NCBI GenBank assembly: GCA_009760855.2
Contig: WPIO01000001.1
Span: 8,153,501 to 8,217,500 of the forward strand
Length of the DNA: 64,000 bases
Reading direction: 5' to 3'
Origin: Cristatella mucedo
Lineage: Eukaryota > Bryozoa > Phylactolaemata > Cristatellidae
Each line of letters opens with the position of its first letter. Within the stretch, counting starts at the first letter, position 1. This document shows positions 23,960 to 36,554 of this stretch, piece after piece. The notes beneath the pieces are model-generated. The model ran no database searches, was not told where the DNA came from, and saw only the letters and a list, made by a program, of their open reading frames with translations. A program made the position numbers and the translations under genes.

Positions 23960-25165
23960 AATTCTGAATCGCGATCCTAAGAAATTAGCAATCCTGCTCT
24001 CAAGTAATAGAGTCAATCACTTCAAATGTACGAAATCGGGTAATCGGGTTAGATGCAAATCCCTTCCCATTAAAAAATCGTCGACGGCCGGAAAACGCCC
24101 TATTTTGGAGCTGTATGTGACTAATACGAGTTCTCCAACAGCTAATGATTTCGCAGCTTCTAAAAAGACACCTTGATTTAGCACCCACGATTAGGTCTCA
24201 AGAACACAATCGCTTTTAGCAAGCAAGTTCTACCAAACGAAATAAAAAAAGAACAAACTATGATTACCCATAAGTGAACAAATATCAATCCCAACTAACA
24301 TTGACTTTTAAAGGATAGCCATTGTATCTCCGTCTGTAACTCCACAAAGTCATAAAGACCATGCGGGTGTTATGCAGGAGAGTTTTGTATAGCACACTTA
24401 CAGCCTAGGCGGCCTTCAGTACGCCTTCCGTAGTCACCAGACTTCGTCTCATGCAACAATGAGAAAGTGGGAAGCATAGCAGAGCCAGGAGAGCAGTTGA
24501 GGTAGTGAGTGTCATGAAAGTAGAAGCTCAGGATCACTGAAAAGGATGTGCCATAGTCGGCAGTAGGAGAGTAGTTGTCGCTGCGTAAGAATTGTGGAAG
24601 CGAATTCCACACTCTAGGACCTGCAGAGCTAAAGCTTCTATCGCCAACTGTCTTTAAGCGGAGGAATGGCACAGCTAATTTATTGTCCACACAGGACCTG
24701 AGGGCACGAACAGGCTGAAACTGATGCAGCAGGTCAGCTAGGTACGAAAGAGCCAAGCCATGGCGGGCCCTGTGGGTCAGCGTAAGAACTTTGCTCTGTA
24801 TCCTTTGCTGAACCGGCAACCATCCTAGCTCTTCCAGCAAAGGTGACACGTGCTCAAACCGCTGGGACTTGAAGACCAGCCTTGCAGCCATATTCATAAT
24901 CCGCTGTAGTGGCATAATAGTTTTCTTTGGCAGCCCAGCCAAAAGGGAATTGCAATAATCAAGCCAAGACAGAACTAAAGAGCTAGTTAAGTTTTTTACA
25001 AGCCACTGTGGGAGACAGCTCCTAATCTTGTGGAACATTACCGTGTAAAAGAAAAAACCCGTGTGAAAGAAATGAGTAAATTAAAAAAATATAGATTTTA
25101 AGGCATTCCAGAAATTAAGTATTGCAAATATATTCTCTCACTAGTAATAATTTTCAGCTGAACGG
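23960..25165. repeat. duplicon D, copy 2 (interrupted by LINE A)
   Basis: Collinear with 6950-7465. Homology stops near 24328 ('agccattgt') and resumes near 25040 ('aaaacccgtg'). The intervening sequence is a LINE A copy, which gives a natural empty-site comparison. Confidence 0.6.
24330..25040 (-). mobile_element. LINE family A, 5'-truncated copy
   Basis: The minus-strand frame 24370-25038 encodes the C-terminal part of the family A polyprotein. It includes 'SLVLSWLDYCNSLLAGLPKK', 'AARLVFKSQRFEHVSPLLEE', 'LGWLPVQQRIQSKVLTLTHR' and 'RSFSSAGPRVWNSLPQFL'. It is open over 222 codons, better preserved than the 12-15 kb copy in this part, and truncated at 25040. Confidence 0.9.
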
Positions 25166-25237
25166 ATGAAGAATGAGAGAGAGATAGAGGCAGCGGGAAA
25201 GAGGAATAGAGAGAAAGGAAGAGAATGAATGGGAGAT

Positions 25238-25538
<301 letters not shown>

Positions 25539-25734
25539 AGAAAGGCTGGAGGCGGATATTTACAAACAGCCACCCAAATCAACGGCTATAACTCAGGTGC
25601 AATCCTACAAGCAGACATTAAAGAGTCTTTAATATAGTGAGAAGATACACTTAAAGCCAAAACGAGGTTTTCATGACTTCAGAGGAGCCCAAAGGGAAAA
25701 TGCTTAACCCCCTCTTCTACCGAGCAGTTCTTAT

Positions 25735-26455
25735 CCGAACTTGGACAGCCTGACGCAGCTCTGTGCATTTCTGACATCCCATCTCGACTTCTGTAACGCA
25801 CTGCTTGCTGGCTTACCGGCATGTGTAATCAGGCGCTTACAGCTGACAAAAAACTCTGCAGCTAGGCGTGTCTATCGTGAGCTTAACAGTTGGCACATCA
25901 CACTACTTCTCGCCGACCTACGCTGGCTACCAGTCAAGCAACGGATCGACTTCAAGTTTTTGTTGCTCACTTTTAGGTCACTTCATTTTTTGGCTCCAGC
26001 CTATCTTTCAGATCTACTTCCCCACCAGAGCAAGCATCTTACAACTAACTTTTTGGAATCCAACAGTTTAACAATACCTCGTACAAATCTCAAATCCTTT
26101 GCAGACCGTTCATTTAGTTTGTATGATCCCAAAGCCTGGAACTAAATCCAAAATCACCTGAATTACCCAAATCGGAAAAGAACTTAAAAACCTATTTTGG
26201 ACAGCATTTAGTGGGTCCCTGTGATTCGTCCTTCATGTGCTTTTGCGTGCTTACACCGTGCATGCTGCCACTAACCACACTTTCATGCTGACCTTGTGCA
26301 TGTCACCCTTAACGATGTTATTCATGTTGTTTATCAAGCATGATATTACTCACCATTCAATCGCATTTCCCTTGGCAACAAATGTAAAGCACCATAAAGG
26401 ACATTGAGTTCTCAGAGGGCACTTTATCTAATGCATTATTAATATTAGCTCACTG
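25735..26455 (+). mobile_element. LINE family B, 5'-truncated copy
   Basis: The frame 25741-26145 encodes 'FLTSHLDFCNALLAGLPACV', 'LLLADLRWLPVKQRIDFKFL' and 'SFADRSFSLYDPKAWN', the C-terminal part of the LINE B reverse-transcriptase ORF. The 3' UTR follows ('catgctgcca', 'aaatgtaaagcacc') and ends in the terminal block and 'attattaatatta' tail near 26455. Confidence 0.88.
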
Positions 26456-26459
26456 ACTG

Positions 26460-27520
26460 CGTGCCGACCAGTTGCTCTATCGTCCGGTTAAAACGAATTA
26501 TCTGTCTTAAATATCAATTGAAGCAAGATTCACTTTGTAAACCCGCTTGAATCCAAATTTATACGACGAGTCATGCCTCCTACGTACTTCTGTCCTACTA
26601 GCTTCTCAGTTGCTCCACCTCTTGCGATCGTGAGAAAATTTTTTTTGCATTGGAGGTAGGATGTGTACCTTCGCAATTCGGCTCCTGGTGCATGTTTACT
26701 TTCAACAATTGCTTCATCGTCCGTTGCCTCGTTATCTCATTATTGCACGAAGAGCTAAAGGTTTCCCACAAACAGGGACACTCGTGCAACGCTTCAATTA
26801 TCATACCGGTCGGGTCTTCCGCCATACTTCAGAGCAAGTAAGAAGGCTAGCACTTGAAGGCGCCTCAGATTAGTCGTCCCTTTAGTCGTCCCTAGTCTTA
26901 GGCCGCTTCCAGTTTTCGTGGCACGAACGCCTAAGACTCAAGTCGCACCGAAGATAGTGGGAAAAAAGACTCACCATGCAAACCCAGCTTACAGGTTTGA
27001 TCGCACAATACAATTTCATCCTTTCAAACGTCAAATTTTCTCGTCGTTTGGTTATTTACACGATCGATTCAGGAAAATTCGAAGGCTGACTCAGTCCCAC
27101 CTACATCATCCTGCTTCTAAGCATCCGGCTGGTAGGAAATAGGATTTCCATAGATAGCCATCCAGACATTACCCATCCATGAAATTTTAGTTCGCCGTTG
27201 CAGTCATTGTTGCTGAGTATTTTGAGAAGAATATGAAAAAAGCAAAATAAGCTTATAAAAGATCGCTTTGGTTAAACTGTAGAGTGCCAAGTGATGTGGG
27301 CCATCCATTACAAGTATGTTGGTGGATTTAATAAACAGACGTCTCTATAAAAGTGCTGAGAAGTTTCTACAACGCATAAGCCACCCGTGCTTAAGGACTT
27401 GATCCGAACTCTAACTGGAGCCAACATGAGTCAGCAATTTTTATTACACTGCGGAGCGAGCATGACTGCTCCAGATTGGCTTTAGGTTGGCTTGTCCAGC
27501 TAGTAGCTGAACTAATGATT
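26460..27520. other. no gene recognised
   Basis: Plus frames at 26661-26873 and 26918-27142 are basic and unrecognised. They lie close together, in different frames, in slightly GC-richer DNA and could be remnants of one decayed coding sequence. I cannot assign them. Confidence 0.3.
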
Positions 27521-27524
27521 AATT

Positions 27525-27735
27525 AGAAAAGTGCCCTAGCATAACTTAATCTCTTTCAGGCCCTTAGCATATGACACGGGATAAGAGCCAGCAAACTTCA
27601 ATTGCCGACTCCATTCACCTTGACCTTGGCCGGAATGAGTAACGTAAGGGGCGCCCCAAGCTGGGCGGCAACGCTGGTTTCCAACAGCCGACCAATTAGC
27701 CCCGTAGCTCGTAATTTCATTAAGTGTGGGGACGT
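27525..27735 (-). mobile_element. SINE family 1 copy
   Basis: Plus-strand words 'agtgccctagcataacttaa', 'tctctttcaggccctt', 'agcatatgacacggg' and 'ccttgaccttggccgg' follow the order of the SINE at 17455-17602. The tRNA-like head is mutated. Confidence 0.6.
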
Positions 27736-28389
27736 GATACTCAAAACGGAAGGCAATCTAATCAAAATCGGTGTCGAAATTTGAGGAAATTCAATAGTAT
27801 AAACGCTGGATAAGAGAGAAGCGAGAGATCAAGGAGCTAGCTCTAGTTAAACAGCTGTATGCATGTCTGCAGAAAAAAACGGTAGCCTCATCAGGTAGAT
27901 CAGACTCTTGAGCCCTGGGGCCCATTGCTTAGCCTCCGGCTAAACCTTCACACCCGCTGTCTCAAGCCACACAGATCCTCATTGCAAGATACCGGAGAGG
28001 GGTTCCTACCTTTGGAAAGAGGCTGGAAGCTAAATATTCATTGCACATTTGCTGGTGGAAGGATACCGGGCTAGAGGAAATACACGGCCAAAATTTGATA
28101 TCCTCGAGCGTCTTGTTGTGATACAAATCCGAGGATAGTTTTATATTAGCAGCTTATAAACCTGCAATTACTTGGCAGCTAATCATTATTTTTAGTTAGC
28201 CGATAGCGGTGGGAAAGATTTTAGCCTTCACAAAAAAGAGGCTGACTCTGAAGTAGAGCTTTTAAGAGGCAATACAAGAAGCTTCTTCAATTGCAACCCA
28301 CCTTTTCCAGCGACATTCTGTGAAGAAACGGTAAGGCAGGAAAGGTAGGCTGCCAAGGACGCTGCTTTGGCTAATCTGCCATAGGCATG

Positions 28390-29265
28390 AGTAATTTTGT
28401 AGTCGCACTACCTGGGCCGCTCCTCATTGGGGGAGGGGGAGAAACTGGCCCTTGAGGTTGCATTCTTGTGGGCTGTGCCCCTCAACGTGACAGTGGCTCG
28501 GCGGTAGCCTACGGAATGTAGGGGAGGAGTGTGCGGTAACAAACAAAAAGAATGAACAAAAATGAACAAAAAGAGTCTTCCTTCCAGCCGGCTCAGTACA
28601 TAATTTAGTACACTGGTCTTTTTGGCAGCTGCTAGACGTTCGGTGCTGCTTCCGATAGCGGTATGCGACGACTCCTTGTAAAATTTCGGTAGCAGTCCAA
28701 CCAGCTTTTACCCTATTAGTGTGCAACAGCTGCGCAATACCGCTTTCCGCCTCCGGCAGCTCATGTCATTCGTCTGCTCACTTCTGTTACTCTGCAAGTC
28801 CGACCGCCGAAGCCTCTCCTCACCTGCCGGGCTTGCAAACACCTTCACAGGCATTTCGCGCAGCTAGGCTTAGTCTTTCGGCATCTCTATAGGAAGACTC
28901 CAAGCGAACGTGAATGCGCCGCTTTTAAGGAATACGAATACGCATACGTGCCGAGTTGCTCGGTCGACGCATCTCGTGGCAAGCCTGCACTCCGAGTCTT
29001 AGCAGCCAGTTTACAAAGTCATTCGCGATATGATAGTACTCCAGCAGCATCTTCTTAAACAGGCCACACCGCCATATCATACCAAATAAGTGTGTATTTT
29101 GGTAGTCTCAAAACCGCAAGTACGCTAGACCACCACTCAGAAGACGAGAACATTCTCAAAGAGACATTTCTTCAAAGGGATGCCGCAGCGAACCAGTCCG
29201 CAACCACCCTGCCCGGCGTCTTTGTCCTAACTCCTGGCCTCTGCAGCCGGTTAATTAATTAACAC
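28390..29265 (+). pseudogene. GC-rich degenerate coding-like segment, unknown
   Basis: The plus frame starting near 28744 stays open for about 104 codons and, after a single stop near 29057, for nearly 70 more to about 29262. It includes 'LTCRACKHLHRHFAQLGL' then 'VFRHLYRKTPSE', in which C-x2-C followed by F, L and H spacing faintly recalls a C2H2 finger, as found in some LINE ORF1 products. There is no initiating ATG, no recognised family and no splice evidence. A minus frame at 28424-28726 is also unrecognised. Probably a transposon relic. Confidence 0.25.
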
Positions 29266-29269
29266 ACAC

Positions 29270-30670
29270 CGCAAGAAACCACAAAGGCTCATAAACCAAC
29301 AGCAGAGCCTTAATCTCTACTTAGCCACGAAGGCCGCTAAGCCATAAACTGGCAGTAGTGGTTGCACAGTTGTAATCGCTGCTATATGAAGCTATAGAAA
29401 GTATTTCAGTTGTGGACTGATTATCACCACAGGAAGACCCATCTCTTCATTTGATCATTAGCAGTCTAGATTAAACTAAAGGTAAGCTATTTTGCTGACA
29501 ATTCCCAAAATCTAAAGAGCAGGATTCAGAAAAAACAAATATGCAAGCTCGTGGGATAACTGTCCTCATCAGCAGTGATTTAAATTATTTCTCTAAAAAA
29601 TACTTTCCATGAGATGCTAAATCATGTTACCAAACTTGGGTTATGGTCTGACGACTGATGACGATTTTACAGCTCAAATTACTTATCTACTAACATGTAT
29701 ATCAGTCCTTCCATGAATAAATTCGAATAAGTAGTAGTTTGGTTAATGAAAATGATAATCGTGTAAAAGTATATAATTCTTGAGCAAGGATTAGATAATA
29801 GCTACTGCACCACCTAAGTTGACTCAAAAAGGAATGGGTTAAGGTAAACCGGGTGCCTTGATCATTTCTGAAACTACTTTCACCAGGATGAGAAACTATA
29901 CCTTGCTTGGGAGTTGCCAATGTAAGGTAAACTAAAAATATGAGAGAGTAGATATGCATTCTACAAGCTAAATTGGGAATAAACCGGTCCACAGCAGGTT
30001 AAGGGAAAATGGCCACTTCAAGAACCAGGCAAGGTGATAGGATTGGAATCGAAAACATTGAATAATTTTGCTGAATCTTGAACAGAAAAACCGACCAGTT
30101 AGCCAGCAACATCGACTTCTTAGTGGTTACGGAAACCAGGTAAGCCGCATCCATAGAAGTACTACTCTCACTGATTAGAATAAAAAGCATTGACGTGTAC
30201 TTAATTTATAAATTAAGGGATACGACTCAGACTAGGTACATTATTGTTGTCATGTGGGTGAAATTTATTGGATTAATTGGTGATGCTAGGATGATAGTGG
30301 CATTTCGTACAAGTATCGGCTGATTAAAAAAGCACGATACGTACTAAATACTTTTTTAGAGTTTTCTGAGTCAACTTTGGTAAGAAGTAACAACCTTTTG
30401 GGATTTAGTTGACAAAAATTTAAGTTGCATGCTTGCTCCATAATCATTTTTTCTTAAATTTCCTGAGCTAGCTCTCACCTACATTGGGTAGGTTTCGTTC
30501 AGTAAGATAGAAAACTGGTTACATGACATTATGACTCCGAAATACATAAAATATCTCTAAGCCTGTAATACCGGTTCACACTCAACAACATTGACGACAC
30601 ATTTCGGCAAAAGGGACTTAAGCAGCACAGATTGCATTATATCGCCTAAATTTATTACCGATTTATTCAT
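29270..30670. other. no gene seen
   Basis: AT-rich sequence. The minus frames at 29702-29992 and 29999-30190 begin with hydrophobic segments but lack splice-site or homology support. Confidence 0.4.
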
Positions 30671-30789
30671 GATGCTGAAATATTGTCATTTTGCGCCTTA
30701 AAGGCTGATCAGTAAAGCCATCCGGCATAGCACCAATTGCTAATCAACCGTGCATTAGGTCAAAGTGTGCAGGTTCTCAACTGAATGGG

Positions 30790-31213
30790 ATGATTGCAAA
30801 GTTAAATGCCGTTGCCAGCTTCAGGTTATTAGGAACGGTTCTACCTAAAATCATAGGCTTTGGCAGCATGCTTGTGTTGTAGCTACTTTTACTGCTTAAA
30901 TTGACTGCTGATTTGGTCCTTGACGTAACCTAAGTATGGCAAGCATTTGCTGATGGAGTCTACCACATCGCATGCGAAGCGGTCTTTATTCAGATGCCCG
31001 ATAAAGACTCTTGCTTTTCATTGCTCATACCGGCCGGCGACCTGCAGCGCCTGAACTTTTCTTCAGGAGTGTGCCATTTTGAAGCGGAGAGTGATTTGAT
31101 AGCAGCACTTGGCCGTCAGTGCAATGCCAGATGCGACTGCGATCCTTATGAATTATGCTGCTACAGAGTCCCTCGTGGATAGTTTGGCACTAAAGGCATG
31201 AATCCACGTGATG
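30790..31213 (+). pseudogene. WAP-type gene, third copy (dead)
   Basis: Exons 1-3 of the WAP gene are recognisable at 30790-30801, 30883-30933 and 31033-31213. Lesions compared with the two intact copies: exon 1 donor GT to TT; exon 2 last codon CAA to TAA; exon 3 acceptor AG to CG; at least three cysteine codons lost; TCG to TAG in the 'HGSFC' equivalent (stop ending at 31182); a two-codon deletion; and exon 3 donor GT to TT. Exon 4 is not found downstream. Flanking homology runs from about 30670 to about 31900. Confidence 0.8.
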
Positions 31214-32139
31214 TTGTGACGAATTCAAAACATAGCCAAGGTTGTCTTCATCAGTTGGTCACCAATAGGGTGACCAAGCATATGAATGTTTGAGTTTAAC
31301 TCATACAGACGTATTAGTTCGTCTGCTGAGATTTTTTTGTTGTCGCCAATAGTTGACATGCTGAAAAGATGAAGCAATTTTAGTAATAGTTGTTACTGTC
31401 CTCAGTTTGGTAGGAAAATCAGCCAGATCTAAGTAGGTAGCACTTTGGTACTACCAACGTCTATTTTCAGAATATCAAGTCTAAGTGCACACCTATCACA
31501 AAGACAAGGTCCATTAAATTTCTTTCTTACAAAGTATATGTTGTCCCAAAGAAATGTTGGTTAATAGCGTACTATTTCCCTTGAGTTAAAGCGGAGATTT
31601 GTGTTGGGTGGCTCAGTAACTTAAAGAAAGTATCTTATAGGTAAAGTAAAAAGTATTTTTGAAAATAGAGGTAATTTTAATTTTAATGTACACTGCTCAA
31701 GCAAAGTTTCACGTGTAATTACTCCTGCAGTGGGTTATACACTCCGACAGAGTACTATCTTGAAACCATTTGAAACTCACTTTATGAGCTTATCTTCTAC
31801 TTTAACGAAATCACTCAGTACTTTTCGTTCAAACCACTTAAGAGTGTCGTGGTACACTTAACACCTGGTTGAAAAGAGTTGATATCGGAAGTTGACAAAC
31901 TTCAGATTAATTTATCAAGTAGTACAACTTTTAACAATCTCGTATTAAACTCGAATTCGCTTATGGAATTAACCGCCTTAAATGTTTTTATTTAAGTAAC
32001 CAAACTTATTATATAGACTATTTTCTGAAAAAAATCCACGTTCGCAATTAATGCTCGGAAAAAACTCTAATCAGCCATCAAGTTAGATCCCCTTTCAAGG
32101 TTTGAAAATACCTAGTGGAGAATATCTCATTCTTTGCTG

Positions 32140-32395
32140 CTGTCTGTGGCACATCCTGCTCCGCCGTCTGGATCTACTACTTCCGGCTACTCGCTACGTC
32201 GGCTGCACTCCAAATTCAGCTACGCTTTGTACCTTCTCTTTGTTGTGAGAGATAACAATCTGCCGTCTGCAGAATAAGTACTGAAAGCTACTCAGACTGT
32301 GAGTGGGCTACGGAAAAAAACTTTCCTGAATAACGACCAAGAAGTCGTTCTGGCCAATGGAGTTACAGTCGGATGTACTGCATTACACTGCTTAA
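32140..32395 (+). mobile_element. LINE family A 3' UTR fragment
   Basis: 'tggcacatcctgctccg', 'ctactcgctac', 'gtgagtgggctacgg' and the closing 'gttacag...actgcattacactg' follow the 3' end of the 12-15 kb element and of the fragment at 1-460. Confidence 0.65.
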
Positions 32396-32399
32396 GATC

Positions 32400-33600
32400 A
32401 AAAGCTATCTGTTTTTTTACAGCAGAAAATAACAAATATGTGCAGATTCAACTAGCTAGCGGTTAATGCTCGACACAAGACACTATTTGATACTGTTAGA
32501 TGTTCTTCAAATGCAAGGTATTAGGTCACACATCACATAGCTGAATGGAAACATTTGTAGCTCCTAGTTGACAACACGAGTATAAGCAAACCCTAGTCTG
32601 AACAAAACTAATTCTCAAGAATTGCCTGCAGGAACTACGGCGTGACAGGAGGTGTATTTCTGGTTACAAACCAGGACTTTGGCCTATTTTTCCTGCATAT
32701 ATTATGAGTGTTTTTGTTCATTCACGTGTGTTTGTGTATTTATGTGTGCGTTCCCGTGTGTCGGCCTCTGAGCGGGATTGCGACTGTTGTATATTATAGG
32801 TAATTATCCCACTTATCTGCGTGCACTTCTGCACTGATTTAATAGCTTTCATATAATCTCTGTGTGAACTCTAATAGACAGAAGAGTCGCGATATTCATA
32901 AGCGAGTGATGAACGACTACTAATCTTAAGCATAGCTCGAAAGGAAAATACTGTGTGATCTCAAGGCACATATGTCTAAAATGACGATAGCCGAATCGAT
33001 GGACGAAGCTCGGCCGAGATGGTTTTTAGTTCCCTACGCTTTTTAGAAAGGAACATGCTGATTAAAAAGGTTGCAAGAGTGTTAGCAGCTCTGGAGCTAT
33101 ATTTATTACTAACTAAATGGAGAATCTTTTAGTGTAGATCTTAAAAAGAGCTCTCTGAAGTTGTAGCCCGTACAAGCTTTTATTTTTCGTATTAGCTATG
33201 CCTTGCCTTTTCGACAGTGAAATATGCAATCACGCGGAGACCGCGTCAACTTGTTAACATAATGCTGTCGCTCGTGGTTGCAGTCACTCTCTGCTGTTGT
33301 CATTACGACTGTGTATTTGGCGTGTATTAGTATTCTCTGCTTGACTTGGAGGTACTAGCGTAATCGGCATCCGTCACCCATCAGTAAGAAATAATAGTAG
33401 CTATACGGGCTGTTCTATTGCATGCATTAGGTGCGAACAGCCATAATGAGCAGATTTAACCAGAAAACATTGGCTATTACCTTTCGCAGCGAACTTAACG
33501 TGCCACGTATAGTTGCTGTTAGTTCTTTACTCGTGGCTATCATTCCTTACATGCTAATCACGTGCATTTTACGCAATTTTAGATGGTATTTGAGTGCTCC
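32400..33600. other. no gene seen
   Basis: Unannotated AT-rich DNA. Remnants of downstream WAP-gene intron homology stop before 32000, and exon 4 is not present here. Confidence 0.4.
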
Positions 33601-33604
33601 GAAG

Positions 33605-33905
33605 AATGCTCACACAAAGAGAGGGAGACAGAAAGGGAGACAGAGGGAGGAAGAGAGAGAGAGAAAGACGGAGTCAAGAGAGGAATAGAGGCCGAGAGAG
33701 CTGAGGGATAGGGAAAGAAACGGAAAGAGGGAGAGAGAAAGCGAGAAAGGTGACAGAGACTGACGGACAGACGGACGGAAAGACGAAGTTGCACGGAGAC
33801 GTGCACAGAGATGGTGACGAAGTCGGAGATGGAAAATGAGACGGAGACGGTGACCAAGTTGGAGACGGAGACGGTGACAGATACGGAGACGGTAACGGGG
33901 AGTCA
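33605..33905. repeat. imperfect purine-rich (GAGACGG-like) repeat
   Basis: About 300 bases are almost entirely A/G plus C on one strand. GAGAGA-type units grade into 'gagacggagacggtgac' hexamer-like units. Long frames on the minus strand (33579-34084) are caused by it. Confidence 0.8.
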
Positions 33906-34504
33906 AATAAAAAAGTCAGCAGCAATCGTAAGATTCGTTCGCACGAAGAGAGAATCATATGGAAATATTCAACTTTGCTAAGCTTGCGTTTAAGAGTTTC
34001 AGCCAGAAGGACCAAAAAGCTGCAAATTGCTGTAGCGAAAATGGTTAGATAAAATATCTTCCCTGGCATAACCAAGACCTTCATTAGAGGAAGAAACTTT
34101 AATGCTTCATTTAGCTAGGGAATATAGGATTAAAAGTAGATTTGCTGAACGCTTGATTATTTAATGTCACGATCCTTCGTGATCCTTTGTCTGTATATAG
34201 ACCGCTTCCTTCGCTGGCAAAGGCCTACGAATCTGATGTCTTTGCTCCTCGAATGTACTCTAGCACTTTCTGCCCCTTGGCATCTATTCGCCTTTCCGTC
34301 TTGAGGACTGGATACAAACCATTTAGTATGATTTCCTTCAATACGCATGCATGTAAAGTCTGAGAGTCTGCACTTATTTGATTAATTTCCAGCATTAGCT
34401 TTTTGTCGTTTTAAGCTAAACTATAACCGCTTCTGTTTTGTTACTGCTTCGTGACCCCAGTGAACTTGTCTAGTTGTTGATGTGTGCTAAAAGTGTTTAG
34501 TGTG

Positions 34505-35990
34505 CCACAGTCTGGCTTTAGAGCCAATCACTCCACAGAGTCAGCATTGCTTCGGGTATACAACGACCTACTTAGGAATGCAGACATGGGTAGAGTGTCT
34601 CTGCTTGTTTTGCTTGATCTTTCGGCAGCTTTTGATACCATCGATCACAAAGTTCTTCTAGAGCGCCTCTCATCTCGCCTGGGCATCACTGGCACTGCTC
34701 TACAGTGGTTCAGGTCCTATCTCAGTGGGAGACTCCAGAGTATTGACGTGAATGGACAAAGATCATCTGAAGTACCTCTGAAATATGGAGTACCTCAGGG
34801 CTCAGTGCTAGGTCCGGTTCTTTTCACGGTTTATACTCCGCCTCTTGCTGATGTGATTGCCAAGCACAATCTAGGCTTTCACTTCGATGCGGATGACACT
34901 CAGCTGTACCTTTGCTTTGATCCCTCCCAGCCTTCTAGCACCTCAAATCCTCTCAACTCACTTGCTGCATGCATTGATGACATCCGCACATGGATGGCAG
35001 CAAATTTTCTAAAACTTAACGATGATAAAACTAACTTACTAGTTATGGGCAAACCCAGTGTGATCCAGGTTGGAAAGGCTGACTCTCAAAATTGGCTCTG
35101 CCAGCATATCTCCAGTTGAATCAGCTCAAAATCTAGGTGTCATATTCCAAAGCGACCTCTCGTTAGACGAACACATCAGCTCCAGAGTCAAATCCACCTA
35201 TTTTCAGCTTCATAACATTGCTAAAATTCGGGCCTGTTTAGATAAAAATACCACGTCCAAGTTGGTCCATGCATTCGTGACATCTCGTCTCGACTTCTGC
35301 AACTCACTGCTCACTGGCCTACCAGCATGCGCGATCAGGCGATTGCAGCTGGTGCAAAACTCGGCAGCTAGGCTTGTCTGTCGTGAGCGTCGCACTTGCC
35401 ACATTACTCCACTTCTCGCCGACCTGCACTGGCTACCAGTCAAGCAACGGATTGACTTCAGGTTTTGTCGCTCACTTTTAGGTCCCTTCATTATATGGCT
35501 CCAGCCTATCTGTCAGATATACTACCCCATCAGGCTAAGCATCGTACCACCTGCTTTTCGGAATCCAACAGTCTAGAAATACCTCATACAAACCTTAAAT
35601 CCTTTGGAGACCGTGCATTTAGTTCGTATGCTCCCAAAGCCTGGAACTCCCTCCCGACCTGCGTCAGAACATCCCCCGACCTGACCACATTTAAAAGGAA
35701 CCTAAAAACACACCTATTTAGGACAGCATTTAGTGGGTCCCTGTGATTCGTCCTTCATGTGCTTATGCGTGCTGACACTGTGCATGCTGCCACTAACCAC
35801 ATTTGCATGCTGACCCTGTGCATGTCACCCCTAACCATATTATTCATTTCGTTTGTTTTTTTCAAGCATGATTTTACTTACCATTCAATTGCAGTTCACT
35901 TTACAGCAAATGTAAAGCGCCTAGAGAGAGATTAAGTTCTCTGATGGCGCTTTATCAAGTGAATTATTATTATTATAATTACTATTCCCA
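34505..35990 (+). mobile_element. LINE family B, best reverse-transcriptase copy
   Basis: The frame 34484-35119 carries '[20 protein letters not shown]', '[20 protein letters not shown]', 'YGVPQGSVLGPVLFTVY' and 'FDADDTQLYL'. The last is the catalytic box, with D replacing the aromatic/Y of (Y/F)ADD. A frameshift near 35065 moves to the frame 35070-35576 and a second shift to 35465-35746. The C-terminal 'AFSSYAPKAWNSLPTCVR' and 'LKTHLFRTAFSGSL' end the ORF. The 3' UTR closes with 'gcgcctagagagagattaag', 'ttctctgatggcgctttatc' and an ATT repeat. It is 5'-truncated, with no endonuclease. Confidence 0.92.
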
Positions 35991-36510
35991 GGCTGCAGTA
36001 ACCGGCCCTGATTCTCTGATGTATATCTTAGCCCAAGGGTGTGATCAGTGCTCTCTGGTATCTAGGTCTTGTGTTTGAGTACTGTAGTGGGCGACACCTT
36101 ATTGCTAAGTATAATCGACGTTGACAGCCTCTAAGGATCTCTTGCCGCTGCAGAATTTTAGCTTTTGAGTTGGTCAAGATTGTACACTGTGTGCTTTAGC
36201 ATGCACCTATCAGGTTGCATATAAATGCATACATTTACATGCTTGAATAAGAATGAACCAGGCCTATAGTAAATTCCATTAACCCTTAGTTAATATTTTC
36301 TTGAAACGAGTTGCATGGCACCTTAGTGCCTTCAAGAAACATGTCAGGCAAAGTTAAAATAGCAGCTGAAATTAAGCAAATTCGCCCTCAATAGTGTCCT
36401 GTCAATATATTACTGTTCGCTTTTAAATGAGTGATACGATCGGTAGAGATATGTTGGTCAATATCAAGCAGATTCCTTCTTTGAGAATAGATTCACTGGG
36501 GGATATGCAG

Positions 36511-36531
36511 TATATATATATATATATTTAT
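36511..36531. repeat. (TA)n then (TATT)n microsatellite
   Basis: A short TA run passes into TTTA/TATT units beside the tail of the next LINE copy. Confidence 0.8.
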
Positions 36532-36554
36532 TTATTTATCTATTTACTTATATA

